Of a stretch of 64,000 nt of DNA, positions 1-11,445 are shown piece after piece. Source of the stretch: Portulaca oleracea (Eukaryota; Streptophyta; Magnoliopsida; Caryophyllales; Portulacaceae). The stretch is taken from assembly GCA_029582165.1 (NCBI GenBank), contig CM055875.1, forward strand, positions 28,346,644-28,410,643. The letters run 5' to 3'. The notes beneath the pieces were generated by a model that was given only the letters and a program-made list of their open reading frames with translations, made no database searches and was not told the DNA's origin. Each line of letters starts with the position of its first letter. Position 1 is the first letter of the stretch. The translations under genes and the position numbers were made by a program.

Positions 1-344
1 AAGCAATTAAATCTAACCTAGACATGAATCAAAGAAAACAATTAAGAGCATGAAATCAAATAAAGCAATTAAAGGAATGAATATAAACTAGAAATAACAA
101 TGAAATTAGAGACAAGAAATTATACCTTTGATGACCAAAATCTTCAAATCTTCAATCTACAATTGAATTTCCCCCGAACAAACAAGAAATTGTGGATTGG
201 ATTACCAAGGAGCCCCCAAATTCTCACTAGGAAGTAGAATTGGTAACCCTTGACCCTCCTCCCTACTAAAAGTGGATTTGTGGTGAGATTAACCCTAGAA
301 AGCTTTGAAATCAAGACATCAATGGAGATTAGAGAGAATGAGAG

Positions 345-348
<4 letters not shown>

Positions 349-386
<38 letters not shown>
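349..386. repeat. AG dinucleotide microsatellite in LTR
   Basis: A perfect AG run within the left LTR. The equivalent place in the right LTR (10027-10057) has a shorter run, so the two LTRs have diverged in repeat number since insertion. Confidence 0.95.
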
Positions 387-392
<6 letters not shown>

Positions 393-753
393 AAACACTT
401 CAATGGAAACTTTGTTTGAATTGAGAAAGCTTGAGAAAGTTTGAATACAAATGGTAGAAATTAAAGAAAGCTTGAAGAACAAATGAAAACTTGAAGATCA
501 GTTAAAAAAAGCAATTAAGAAAGCAATTAAATCTAATCTAACCTAATTCTACTCCTAAACTACCTAGGCTACTTCATAAAAACTAAGATAATTAGGTCTG
601 AATTACATCGGGTATTTATAGAAGAAGGAGAAACGAAACCCAAAACCTAAATTAAGTTCCATGTGGCGTGACATTTTCCATGACTCAAAGTCGGTGACTC
701 GAAAGATCACGGGCAACTCACCCTACTACCATTTCCTTCACTAGTCACTGCTC

Positions 754-3597
754 TGTAACAGCCCGAATTTTTAATACTTCTTTGATTATGATTATTTTAC
801 TAAGTGCACTCTAAATTATCTTAGAGTTAACTAATCTGATCCAAATTTTCTTTATAATTCAAAATTGTTAGAATCCCTTTATTTTTCTATAAAAAAAAAA
901 GGTGGTTTGGTTTAATAATAGTATTTTTATTGGATATTCCTACAAACTCTAAAGTTATTTATTTTTACTCCATTAGAGAGCTTTCAGATTCTCATTATAG
1001 GAAACTTAGCAAGATTTTAAATGTTTACTAGGATCTTCTTTATTATGTATGGCATTAGCAAATTATTTTACTTCCCACTATTTAAATATGAGGTAATAAA
1101 TAATATTTCTATAGCCAACATCAATTATGAAAATAAGCCTTGTCAAAAAGTAGCCGGCCAAGTGAATTTCTCAAAATGAAATTTTCCTATTTTGTTCTCC
1201 ACCCTCATGCCACCTCTTCATTACCCAGTGAAATTTTGCCTCCCATGGACTTTACACAGCCGTCTAAGCCACCCAACTTCCCCTTTCTTCTCCTTGCAGA
1301 GAAAACTCCATATAACTATACAACTCCAACTCAAAATTTTTTTTGAATTTATAATTATAATTTTGTAATTTAAATAATTTAATTAATTATAAATATCATA
1401 ATTCAAATTTGTTTAAATAATTTAATTAATTTAAATAATTTGTTTTTATGTTGCATTTATATTTTGTTCAGGGTTGTACTTTGACGACTTTTATTAATGT
1501 AATCTTTAACTACAAAATATATTAGTACAGTATTTAATCAACATATTTATTTTTAAAAATTTTAAACATAATCATTTTTTAAATACAGAATAAAAATTTT
1601 ATAATAAAATAAAAATATATTAGTACAGTATTTTCACATTTCTAATTAATTTTTAATATTTTAATTATTAATTATAACTAACCAATTTCATCATTGTAGA
1701 AAATAAATATAGTCCAATACAAAAAAAAGAAAGTAATTATACTCTACATGTGGGTCCCATACTCCAATAAAATATTACTCCCTACCCCACTTATCCCTCA
1801 CCTCATTTCCCCAACTCCAAAGACACTATTAACAATATTATACCCTAACACCCATTAAAATAATACTATTTTCACTATTCATACCCCACTCATTCCCCCC
1901 AATCCGAGGGACACCAATGTGGATAGCCTTATAAATAAATACCCATGTATCAATTAAGGGGATCATCCCAAAACACCCATCTCTTTCTATCCTTCATCCT
2001 CTTCTTCCCTTCCATCTCTCTCTACCATCCTCCATATCACCGTGCTTCACCCAAGAGTTACCATCACCTCCACCCGACCACCGCCATCTCAGCCACCACT
2101 GCCACCACAAAACCGCCGTGCCTCCACCTTTCAACCACATCAGATAACACCAGTCCACACCAAAATTGACCACCATAGCAACCACTCCTCACCCAGTTTC
2201 CATATAAGTGAACCCAAATATCAAATACCCACAATTCTAGTTCATCAACTTGAAATTATACTTACCGATTTCCGTCAAAAACTCGTCGGAAAATGCCCCC
2301 AAAAACCACCACTTCTTGCCCTATTTTCGCCCCGAACAGGGCCGAGGTCGTCCGCCGCGGACGCCGTCGGGGAACTCTCCGGCCGTTGCCCGGACCTTCT
2401 GCTGCTTACACCACCCGCGAGCCGCCTTGCCCCGACGCCGCACCATCCAACCGTCGCAGCCCCCTCCCATGGATTGGGGTTCCTCCTCTTTTGCCCCCTG
2501 CTGTGCGTGCGTATCAAAGGAAGAGAAGGGAAAGGCCCTCTCTTTTATTTCCAAATCAAAAATCCAATTTAGTCTTTGTTGGGCCTAATGCTTACCGGCC
2601 CAATTAATCCATTTTGGTAATTTCCAAATTACTTAACTCTATTTTCTTTACTTATTTCACTACTCAATATTTTTCAAATAATACTATTTACTGATTATAA
2701 TTTCTCATAATTTTATGTACTTAATTCATAATCAAAAGAGGAAGTATTTTGGATATTCAACGGATCAGTCATAGTCCAAGAAGGAAAGGTACATGCAATT
2801 GCTATTGATGTTTATCGCAATTATACATTATCAATTTTATGTTCAAATATTTTTATCATGCATTATATATTTCATATTCAAATATTTTTATATGCAAAGC
2901 CAAGATGCAACATTATTATTCGAATCATTCTCTTGGCTCAATTTTTAGTGGACCCTTAACAACATTCCCGGTACCGGTGTCTGAGTTAATAACCGACTCA
3001 ACTGTGCGCATAGCGAAGGACAGGATCCTAGGGTTATATAGCCTGGCTCAACAATCATATAAAAAGGGTTCCACACCCAACAATATACACAAGAACTATA
3101 TATATATATTTTATCAGCAAAATGTCATGTTTTACTTGCATTATTTCCCTCTCTACCTATTGCAAAATGAATTTAAATGATCGAAATAAAATGAATTTTA
3201 CGTGATAGGGTTGCATTGTACTGAGGTCAAAACTCATGTGTTTATGTTTTGGTTTAGATGGCAGGTACCCATGGGGATATGCATCGGGGAAGAGAGGAAC
3301 CACCAGAGTCAAATTAGCTATTCGAGTCAAATATTGTATTAGTTAGATTGAACATTTTGTTCAAATAGGATTTGTTAGGAAATACTTAAATACTAATGAG
3401 TTAATTAGAAATGGCTCATCTTTTAATTTTCCTTATCTTTATTATTTTATTTTATTAGAGTACACACCGAAAGCCTTGCTTTCTCACTGTTTGGGAAAGT
3501 GGCGGTAACACTCCCGGCTTTATAAGCTTCCGCTAAATCAAGATTAAAAATGATTAAAATATTGTTAAGTAATACCCCAAAAGTCGGGGCTGTTACA
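754..3597. mobile_element. Solo LTR, 2844 bp, nested in the Athila-like LTR
   Basis: It begins TGTAACAGCCCG and ends GGGGCTGTTACA, so it has TG...CA ends and a short terminal inverted repeat. It is flanked by perfect 5-bp duplications TGCTC (749-753 and 3598-3602), and removing it restores continuity with the sister LTR at 9563-11445. No internal retroviral region is present, so a solo LTR left by LTR-LTR recombination is the simplest reading. The interior is A+T-rich at 1330-1700. It has a C-rich segment at 2040-2560 whose overlapping open frames look like base-composition artefacts. The TGTAACAGCCC start is common among plant Ty3/gypsy LTRs, but the lineage is unassigned. Confidence 0.85.
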
Positions 3598-4103
3598 TGC
3601 TCAGTACTCGTCGCGGGTGCGCTCCAACTGGTCGTGGCGCGACCTAGGAATGACTCGGGCGAGTTAGCATTCGTCGCGGGCGAGTTAGCCTACTGTCCGA
3701 GGCACATCCTTCTCCCAGCAACACGTCGCGGGCGCGACGGCTGGGGTCGCGGGCGCGACGCTCGGCTGTGTCCGTGACTTGACTTGCATCACCAGCATGA
3801 CTCGGGCGTGAGTAGCGGTGAATCGGGCATGACTTGAGTCTGTGTCGTTCCCCTGTTTTGCGCCAGAAAAAGGAAATGGACTTCCGGGTCGGTTTCGTCT
3901 CAGGTCTCGGCTCAGGTTGACTGGGTTTGACTCGGGAAATCGCTCGGGATTCCTTAAAATCCCTCCATTAAGCCCAAACTTCTTTTAACTCCTTATTTTC
4001 CTACAAAACACAAAATCATTATATCTAATATATAAATCGGGGTTAAAACAAGCAAATATACCCTATAAAAGAGAAGAAATTCGGCTCGGAACGAGACTGA
4101 ACA

Positions 4104-4120
4104 CAACTCCCACACAAGGG
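4104..4120 (-). other. Polypurine tract of the Athila-like element
   Basis: On the minus strand this reads CCCTTGTGTGGGAGTTG and lies immediately before the LTR start TGTTCAG. That is the expected place for the plus-strand primer of an LTR retrotransposon. A similar TGTGTGGGAG word recurs in the 3' part of the pol-bearing Athila copy at about 34295 and 34405. Confidence 0.6.
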
Positions 4121-4814
4121 TTTGCTCGCCCCGAGCAAACTAAAAACAAAGAAAATGACTAGAAAAAGAAACTAAAAAAACCCCTAACTCACTTTCGCAG
4201 GAATCGCGGATGCATCAAGCATGCCTTAAACCCCTCGTGGCAGGTGGACGAGGTAGGTCTCGTGAGGGTTTATTGCAACTATACCCACAAAAGCCAAAGA
4301 AAAGGAGAGAGGGAAAGTGAAAAATAAAACAAGTTTTAAAGAAAGAAAAGAAAAGCTGCTTATTTCAAGAATCATGCTATCGTAATCAAGAAAACGATAT
4401 TAATCCTCCAAAAGAAATCGTTATGAGCATCTTCAATACACCTAACTCAAGCACTGCCAATCTTAAAGGTTTTTGATTCCCACACCTCATGTAAAGTTAA
4501 ATCCCATGTGCGTATGTGCTTAGTGGGTTCTAACTGATTCCGATTGACCCCAAAAACTCACACCCGAGCTCATTTAGAAACGAACAAAATTAGCAAAGAG
4601 TTGCCCTCCTCCGCATTTGATCGCCCTTGGCTTGGTGAGGGCCGCAGGTGATGCAAGGAAAGGCTCTCACTATATTAGCACTTAACTTCCTTTCTTTTTG
4701 GGTTGGGATTTCCAACATTTTTGATTTAGCTTAATTATAGTCGGGTTAGCTTTTCGGGAGTTGAACGGCCCATAACAGGGTTTACCCTGCCAACATAGAC
4801 TTTTCCATACACCT
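4121..4814 (-). mobile_element. 3' internal region of the Athila-like element, no pol genes
   Basis: This is noncoding internal sequence between the gag remnant and the 3' LTR. Positions 4178-4295, read on the minus strand, match 36030-36160 of the plus-strand Athila copy closely, including CCCTCACGAGACC and CGAAAGTGAGTTAGG. This places the element in the same lineage. No protease, reverse transcriptase or integrase motif is present anywhere between 4104 and 7656. Confidence 0.7.
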
Positions 4815-6077
4815 CTTCGTTGCAAGCGATAATAGAAGGAGGTTTAAGGGGTATCAGCGTCGTACCGCTAAATACCAGTCCCATGTAGGTCGACTAACTT
4901 TATGTTGGTTAATGTCGTCCGACCGACACGAACCAATTAATTCATTTATTAGAGAAACTAGTCTTAAACCCGTGCGATGCACGGTGTATGATAAAATAAA
5001 TATTATTTTTAACAAAAAAGAACCTAAATTATTTTTGTACATATAAATTAAAACGACCACAACATAAATTATATAATTAAATTAAAGATACGAAAATTTG
5101 TTAAAATAAAAATATATAAAATTAAAAATACATGTAGGTCAAGAGTTTAAGTTAAAAAAACGTACAATAACAATCAAGATTCTAACTACACCAATCAAAA
5201 TACATGTAAGTCAAGAGTTTAAGTAAAAAATATCGATGAATTTTAAAATAATATTGACAAATTTACATTGAATTTTATAATAATTATTGATGAATTTATT
5301 AAGAAATTTTTAACACTTTGGTAGACATAAGTAGGTATTACTGATATTTGGACCAAAATAATTTAATTCAGTATTTATCTATCTTCTGATTGGTCAAAAT
5401 CTCTTCAATTAATCTCATTTCTCCATTTAGCGGGACCAAAAACTTTTCTTCGTTGCAAGCGATAATAGAAGGAGGTTTAAGGGGTATCAGCGCGGTACCG
5501 CTAATACTGGTCCTATGTAGGTCGACTAACTTTATGTTGGTTAATGTCGTTCGACCGACACGAACCAATTAATTCATTTATTAGAGAAACTAGTCTTAAA
5601 CTCGTGCGATGCACGGTGTATGATAAAATAAATATTATTTTTAACAAAAAAGAACCTAAATTATTTTTGTACATATAAATTAAAACGACCACAACATAAA
5701 TTATATAACTAAATTAAAGATACGAAAATTGGTTAAAATAAAAATATATAAAATTAAAAATACATGTAGGTCAATAGTTTAAGTTAAAAAAACGTACAAT
5801 AACAATCAAGATTCTAACTACAAAAATCAAAATACATGTAAGTCAAGAGTTTAAGTAAAAAATATCAATGAATTTTAAAATAATATTGACAAATTTACAT
5901 TGAAGTTTATAATAATTATTGATGAATTTATTAAGAAATTTTTAACACTTTGGTAGACATAAGTAGGTATTACTGATATTTGGACCAAAATAATTTAATT
6001 CAGTATTTATCTATCTTCTGATTGGTCAAAATCTCTTCAATTAATCTCATTTCTCCATTTAGCGGAACCAAAAACTT
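4815..6077. repeat. 633-bp direct tandem duplication spanning a Helitron end
   Basis: The unit starting CTTCGTTGCAAGCGATAATA at 4815 restarts at 5448, and the copies stay aligned to about 6077 with only scattered substitutions. Each unit holds about 140 bp of retrotransposon internal sequence followed by the same Helitron 3' end (CTAG at 4958 and 5590). The duplication therefore happened after the Helitron inserted and copied host flank and transposon together. Confidence 0.85.
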
Positions 6078-6543
6078 TATTATTATTATTATCATTATTA
6101 TAGGTAATATCAAAATAATTACTGTTATTAGCACCAAAATAATTTAATTCAGAGTAAAAAAATTGAAAATAGAAAAAAAATATATAATTTTCTACGTTGT
6201 GATTGGCCAATTCCCCTACAGTTACTCACGTGGCTCTATTTCGTGGGACCCACAATGATTTCTATTATAATATATAGATTATTATTGTTATTATTATAGG
6301 CAACACAAAAATAATTATTGTTGTTTGCACCAAAATAATTTAATTCAGAGTCCAAAACAATCCAGGACTAGTGATACTTTCTGTTTTTTTAAAATTTTAA
6401 AATAAAATCAGGATTGAAAATTTAAAAAATGAAAATAGAAAAAAAAATATAATTTTCTACGTTTTGATTGGCCAATTGTCCTACAGCCACTCTCGTGGCT
6501 CTATTTCGTGGGGCTCACAATGATTTCTATTATAATATATAGA
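4958..6543 (-). mobile_element. Nonautonomous Helitron(s), minus strand
   Basis: On the minus strand the right end begins TCTATATATTATAATAGAAA (from 6543, and again from 6278). The left end has a hairpin CCGTGC-ATC-GCACGG followed a few bases later by CTAG (4958, duplicated at 5590). A 5' TC, a 3' CTRR preceded by a GC hairpin, and insertion between A and T (A at 4957, T at 6279 or 6544) are the Helitron signature. There is no Rep/helicase open frame. Two 5' ends and two 3' ends mean the boundaries of the original copies are ambiguous: 4958-6278 or 4958-6543 for the nested or duplicated arrangement. About 150 bp ending at 6278 and at 6543 are near-copies. Confidence 0.65.
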
Positions 6544-7656
6544 TAACTTCTTTTTCTTTTTCTTTTGCTTTTTTTTCTTATTTTTCTTCCGTTTTAGAAA
6601 ACAAGCTCGAATGTGAGTTCCCAAAGTCTCTCAGTTTCAACTAGAACGTGAAAAGAATCAGGGACCTCGCTAGACATTCAATGAAGGGAATCTTATAAAA
6701 TGAGTCATAACAATCACACAAGGTAGGGTCGAAAATGCTCAAACCGGTTTCTTTTAAAGAAGATTAAGAACGACTTCCCAATTTTGACAACAGAATCAAA
6801 GAAACGAAGTAAAAACAAAAACAAAACGAAAACGAAAACTTTTAAGGTTTTCACTCCCTTTTTTTCTCCTTTTTCACACAAAAATTTTCAAACTTTTAGA
6901 CACAAACTACGAAAAACGAAAACAAAAGACTCAAAAACTAGGTGATCTACCCGTGACAAATGGAAGAAGCACCCCTCACTCCAACACAAAACTTCACAAT
7001 GTCTCCATCGTGAGAAGGGTGTCACAAGTAAGGTAGAAAACCAAGAAAAGCATATATACAAAACACTTATTACATAAAAAGCAGTGGCGACCCGAGCCCA
7101 CACGGCTCCAACAACAAGATAATCCCAACAATCACAATCAAGGGGTTCGCCACCAAAAAAGAAAATCAAGCATGCATCATGGATCAATGATATAAATTCA
7201 CATAAAGAAAGGGTGGAAAGAAGTTACCTCAAGATCTTCAATTAAAAGCACTCAATCCACGATCCAAAGCACATCACACAATAGGTTAGAAATAAACAAG
7301 AAAAGCATACTATGTGTGATGGTTCATATGCAAGATCAAAAGGAAAACAAACTGTACAAGACACTACGGACTAAAGAACTAAGAAACTAAAATATATTTA
7401 CAAAACGACTCTCACTTTTTTTTCTTTCCTTTGGACTCATAAGACCGGAATGCACACTACCCTCCCACTCCCACACAAAGAGGTTGTCGTGTCCTCAAAT
7501 GGAAACAGAAGTAGGTCAGCAAGCACCCCAAAATAAAACAAAAAGACACACACGAAAAGAAAATAAAAGAAGAAAAGAAAACTAACTTACTACTATACAA
7601 GATAGGCGAGGAAGGATATTACCTAGAAGGCTTCTTATCAATAAGCTCATTCCTTC
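6544..7656 (-). mobile_element. Noncoding internal region of Athila-like element
   Basis: A+T-rich and A-rich on the plus strand. I see no coding signal and no recognised motif. It lies downstream of the gag remnant and upstream of the 3' end in the element's own orientation, where pol would lie in a complete element. Confidence 0.5.
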
Positions 7657-9390
7657 TCACCTCATGATATTAGGCTCCAAGTCAGAACCATTCAACGCCC
7701 GGAGTAACAAATCATGCATCCTCTCATGCATCTCAGAACGGTGTAGGTAATAGTACACTCGCAATGGCACATAAACAAACATTAGTGCCCTTAACAATTT
7801 ATCAAATGCCTTAGAAAAGTCAGAGAAAGGACGAACTACATGAATGCATAATACTTTCCTAGGCATGGTGAAGTGAGACATGACAAATGGATCCTCCCAT
7901 TGACTCGTAAATGGAAATTGGGTATACAAATCAACAGGAGTGAACAATACAACACAATCTTGAACATGCTCATGCGAATACTTGGATGCCAACAATGATT
8001 CACACTCAATATCCATGCAATTTTCATCAAACACCAATTCCAAATCACAATTTTCATCCAAATAATCATCATAATCATCAATGGGTGACAAGGAATAAGC
8101 AGGGTTAGACCACATCATAACACTCCCAACATCACACACAAGCACATCTTCATCTTCATCAATATCAGACTCACTAGAAGAACTATCAACATTAAAAGAC
8201 AAAGGTGCATCATTCAAAGCAACATCAAAAGTGAAAGTGGAAGGCTCCGGGTCATAATTCATAGTGAATGACTTATAAAGCATGTCATCATCAAAAACAT
8301 CATTGTCAACAACCAAGTTCAAACAATCATGATCAATCCCCAAAGAATTAGGCTCATCATCACAAGAATGCACATCAATGGACTCACATACAAGGGTAGC
8401 TAATGCCTCACTAATTCAATGATCCTCAATGAAAGTGAATAACTCAGTATCAAGCACACATTCAATCACAACGGATTCAATTTCACTATCAACAAGATCA
8501 TACTCAATTGCATCACAAGCATCATTTCATTCAATAGACTCAACTTTTTCTTCACACAAAGGCATGGACAATGGTGTGGACAATGGTTCATCATCTAGCA
8601 TGTTTTCAACAAATTCTACATCATCACACACAAAATCATCATGTTCCTCATGCTCACTAGGTGCAGCTTGAGCTAAGGAATCGCTAAGTAGTCCAAGGCA
8701 TGGTCGATTATAGTAGTCATCATCCTTATCATACACAGAAGAATCAACATGCATTTCAGGACTCAAAGATGAATGATCTACTTCAACATTCGAATCAACC
8801 ATTTGTGAAGAAGGAGTTCCTACCCTATGATTAATCTCATGGAAAAATTTACGCATGCACTTAGTCATTTTTGCACATAATACTTCCGCTCCCGCACTCA
8901 CGGTAGCTTCAAATTTAGCTTCCAAACAAGAAGCAGAACTATGGTACGACAAATCACAAAATAAACACAATGGATGAGACTCAACATCAGCACATTGGGA
9001 AAGATCATAACAGTTTTCAACATATCCCCCATCATAAGATTGATCATCAACATACACGGGGTATTCACATGATTGTTCAATTTCGGTCCCGGAGGGTGGT
9101 GCATAAGGAGGTTGGAAGCTAGGACTAACACTTTGTTGTTCAAACTCATAGGAATCCCTAGACAACCATTCAAGTAACTCTCATGCTTTTTCTTCACCTA
9201 AACTCGAAAACCCGTAATAATCTAAGAGGTTTCGGGTCTCATAATTCACACCCTCATTCACAATTCCCAAAAGAAATAATGTATCATAAAAGATACCATA
9301 TAATTCGCATTGAGCACGGTAATCATGTAATCTAGCAAAATACCTCCGAAATATTTCATGCTCAAATTGGGGGAATTGGGGACTATCCAT
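7657..9390 (-). pseudogene. gag-like open frame of the Athila-like element, three in-frame TGA stops
   Basis: A single reading frame of about 577 codons runs from an ATG at 9390-9388, 155 bp downstream of the primer site. It is interrupted only by three TGA codons (9183-9181, 8529-8527, 8418-8416); no frameshift is needed. The middle part carries a retroviral-type zinc knuckle CX2CX4HX4C (CLFCDLSYHSSASC, near 8950-8990). The C-terminal half is rich in Asp, Glu and Ser. The position after the primer site and the zinc knuckle support Gag. I cannot match the rest to a known Gag sequence. All three stops are TGA, which fits decay of CGA Arg codons by deamination of methylated C, an inference. No protease, RT or integrase follows, so the element must have depended on proteins made elsewhere. 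Confidence 0.65.
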
Positions 9391-9544
9391 AACTTTTTTT
9401 CTATTTTTTTTCTATTTTTCTATTTTTTCTCTTGTTTTTTCGATATTCAATTTTTTTTTGTGCTACATTTTTTTCTAACATAATCGAGAAAGCAATAAAC
9501 TATATACACATAAACCAATAGCCTAATCTACCAAATAACACCAT

Positions 9545-9561
9545 CCCTAGCAACGGCGCCA
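9545..9561 (-). other. Primer binding site, tRNA-Asp type
   Basis: On the minus strand it reads TGGCGCCGTTGCTAGGG, matching the 3' end of plant tRNA-Asp at 15 of 17 positions as I recall that tRNA. It lies one base from the LTR boundary at 9563. A tRNA-Asp primer site of this form is typical of Athila elements and sets the element's orientation as minus. Confidence 0.8.
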
Positions 9562-9562
9562 T

Positions 9563-10022
9563 TGTTCGGTTGTAATTTTTGTGGTTTTTAGGTAAGGGTT
9601 ATCAGTTTACGAGGATTGGGGGAATCAGTTTGTGTTTGGGGTTTTTCTCAATGCGGAAAACGGTAAATTATGTAAATAAAGCAATTAAATCTAACATAGG
9701 CATGAATCAAAGAAAGCAATTAAGAGCATGAAATCAAATAAAGCAATTAAAGGAAGGAATGAAAAATAGAAATAACAATGAAATTAAGAACAAGAAATTA
9801 TACCTTTGATGACCAAAATCTTCTAATCTTCAATCTACACTTGAATTTCCTCCGAACAAACAAGAAATTGTTGATTGGATTACCAAGGATCCCCCAAATT
9901 CTCACTAGGAAGTAGAATTGGTAACCCTTGACCCTCCTCCCCACTAAAAGTGGATTTGTGGTGAGATTAAGCCTAGAAAGCTTTGAAATCAAGACATCAA
10001 TGGAGATTAGAGAGAAGGAGAG

Positions 10023-10060
<38 letters not shown>

Positions 10061-10687
10061 TTTGTAAAACACTTCAATGGAAACTTTGCTTGAATTGAGA
10101 AAGCTTGAGAAAGTTTGAATACAAATGCTAGAAATCAAAGAAAGCTTGAAGAACAAATAAAAACTTAAAGATCAATTAAAGAAAGCAATTAAGAAAGCAA
10201 TTAAATCTAATCTAACATATTTCTACTCCTAAACTACCTAGGCTACTTCATAAAAACTAAGATAATTAGGTCTGAATTACATTGGGTATTTATAGAAGAA
10301 GGAGAAACGAAACCCAAAACCTAAATTAAGTTCCGCAGCAGGCGCGCAACATTTTCGCAGCTCCGTTAGTGACTCGGGCGAGTCGGCAGCGTCACGTAGG
10401 GGTGGAAACGGTGCGGTGCGGTGTGATTTTGGTGCGCCGAAGCGGTGCACCGGACGAAACGGTGCGCTAAAACTTTAAACCGGAACCGGAACCGAATCAC
10501 CTGATTTTTAAAAACCGGTGCACCGGCTTTAACGATGCGGTTCACCGATGAACTGGAACCGCGTTAATTTCTGTCAAACATAAAAAATCTCTATTAAATA
10601 AAAAAAAAAAGGTCCGGGCTGCACAACGCCCGCCCGGTGCCCACTGCCCACTACCCAAAATTTTGGGTAGAAATTTTGTTTTTAAAA

Positions 10688-10726
<39 letters not shown>

Positions 10727-11445
10727 ATTTAATTATATTATCCGGTTCCCCGCGGTTCCCCGTCGGCGTGAATATCCCAAACCGGAACCGCCCCGTTTAG
10801 TATCCGATTTTTCCGGTGCGGTGCACCGGAATTTTAAGCCGGTTCAGTGTCGCCCGTTCCCGATTTTTTTTATCTGGTTTCCGGTTCCGGATTTTTCTTC
10901 CACCCCTAGCGTCACGGGCGAGTCACCCTACTGCCATTTCCTTCACCAGTCGCTGCTTAGTACCCGTCGCGGGCGCGCTCCAACTGGTTGCGGGTGCGAC
11001 CTAGGAATGATTCGGGAGAGTCAGCATTCGTCGCGGGCGAGTTAGCCTACTGTCCGAGGCACATCCTTCTCCCAGCAACACGTCGCAAGCGCGACGGTTG
11101 GGGTCGCGGGCGCGACGCTCGGCTGTGTCCGTGACTTGACTTGCTTCAGCAGCATGACTCGGGCGTGACTTGAGTCTGTGTCGTTCCCCTGTTTTGCGCC
11201 AGAAAAAGGAAATGGACTTCCGGGTCGGTTTCGTCTCGGGTCTCGCTCGGGTTTACTTGGTTTGACTCGGGAAATCGCTCGGGATTCCCTAAAAACCCTC
11301 AATTAAGCCCAAACTTCTTCTAACTCCTTATTTTCCTACAAAACACAAAACACAAAATCATTAGATCTAAAATATAAATCGGGGTTAAAACAAGCAAATA
11401 TACCCTATAAAAGAGATGAAATTCGGCTCGGAATGAGACCGAACA
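9563..11445 (-). mobile_element. 5' LTR of the Athila-like element
   Basis: It starts TGTTCGGTTG and ends GACCGAACA, so both ends carry the TGTTCGG inverted repeat. It matches the left LTR along its length once the hAT MITE at 10397-10908 (and the solo LTR in the left copy) is removed, giving an LTR of about 1.36 kb. The target duplication cannot be checked because the left end of the element is outside the window. Confidence 0.85.
10397..10908. mobile_element. hAT MITE, 512 bp, CGGTGC-rich
   Basis: Terminal inverted repeats TAGGGGTGGAA / TTCCACCCCTA and a perfect 8-bp duplication GCGTCACG (10389-10396 and 10909-10916) identify a nonautonomous hAT element. The subterminal parts are dense in CGGTGCGG, GGTGCACCGG and CCGGTTCC words. 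The middle contains an AT run at about 10690-10722. A related element is at 36596-37079. It is absent from the sister LTR at 1-4103, so it inserted after the retrotransposon. Confidence 0.9.

Larger units (their letters stand above)
1..4103 (-). mobile_element. 3' LTR of minus-strand Athila-like element (cut by window edge)
   Basis: This is the left copy of the LTR whose right copy is 9563-11445. Positions 1-750 align with the right copy from 9679 on, and 3603-4103 align with about 10960-11445, so roughly the first 116 bases lie outside the window. It ends in GAACA at 4103, the mirror of the TGTTCGG start of the right copy. The copy is interrupted by a solo LTR (754-3597). An AG dinucleotide run at 349-386 is shared with 10027-10057. 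A GC-richer stretch at about 3600-3960 contains many TCGCGGGCG and GACTCGGGCGAG words, also present in the right copy. Confidence 0.8.

Noticed and set aside
2042..2607. Several overlapping open frames on both strands
   Set aside because: They lie in a C-rich stretch of a solo LTR, overlap in all phases, and have low-complexity Pro/Ser/Arg composition.
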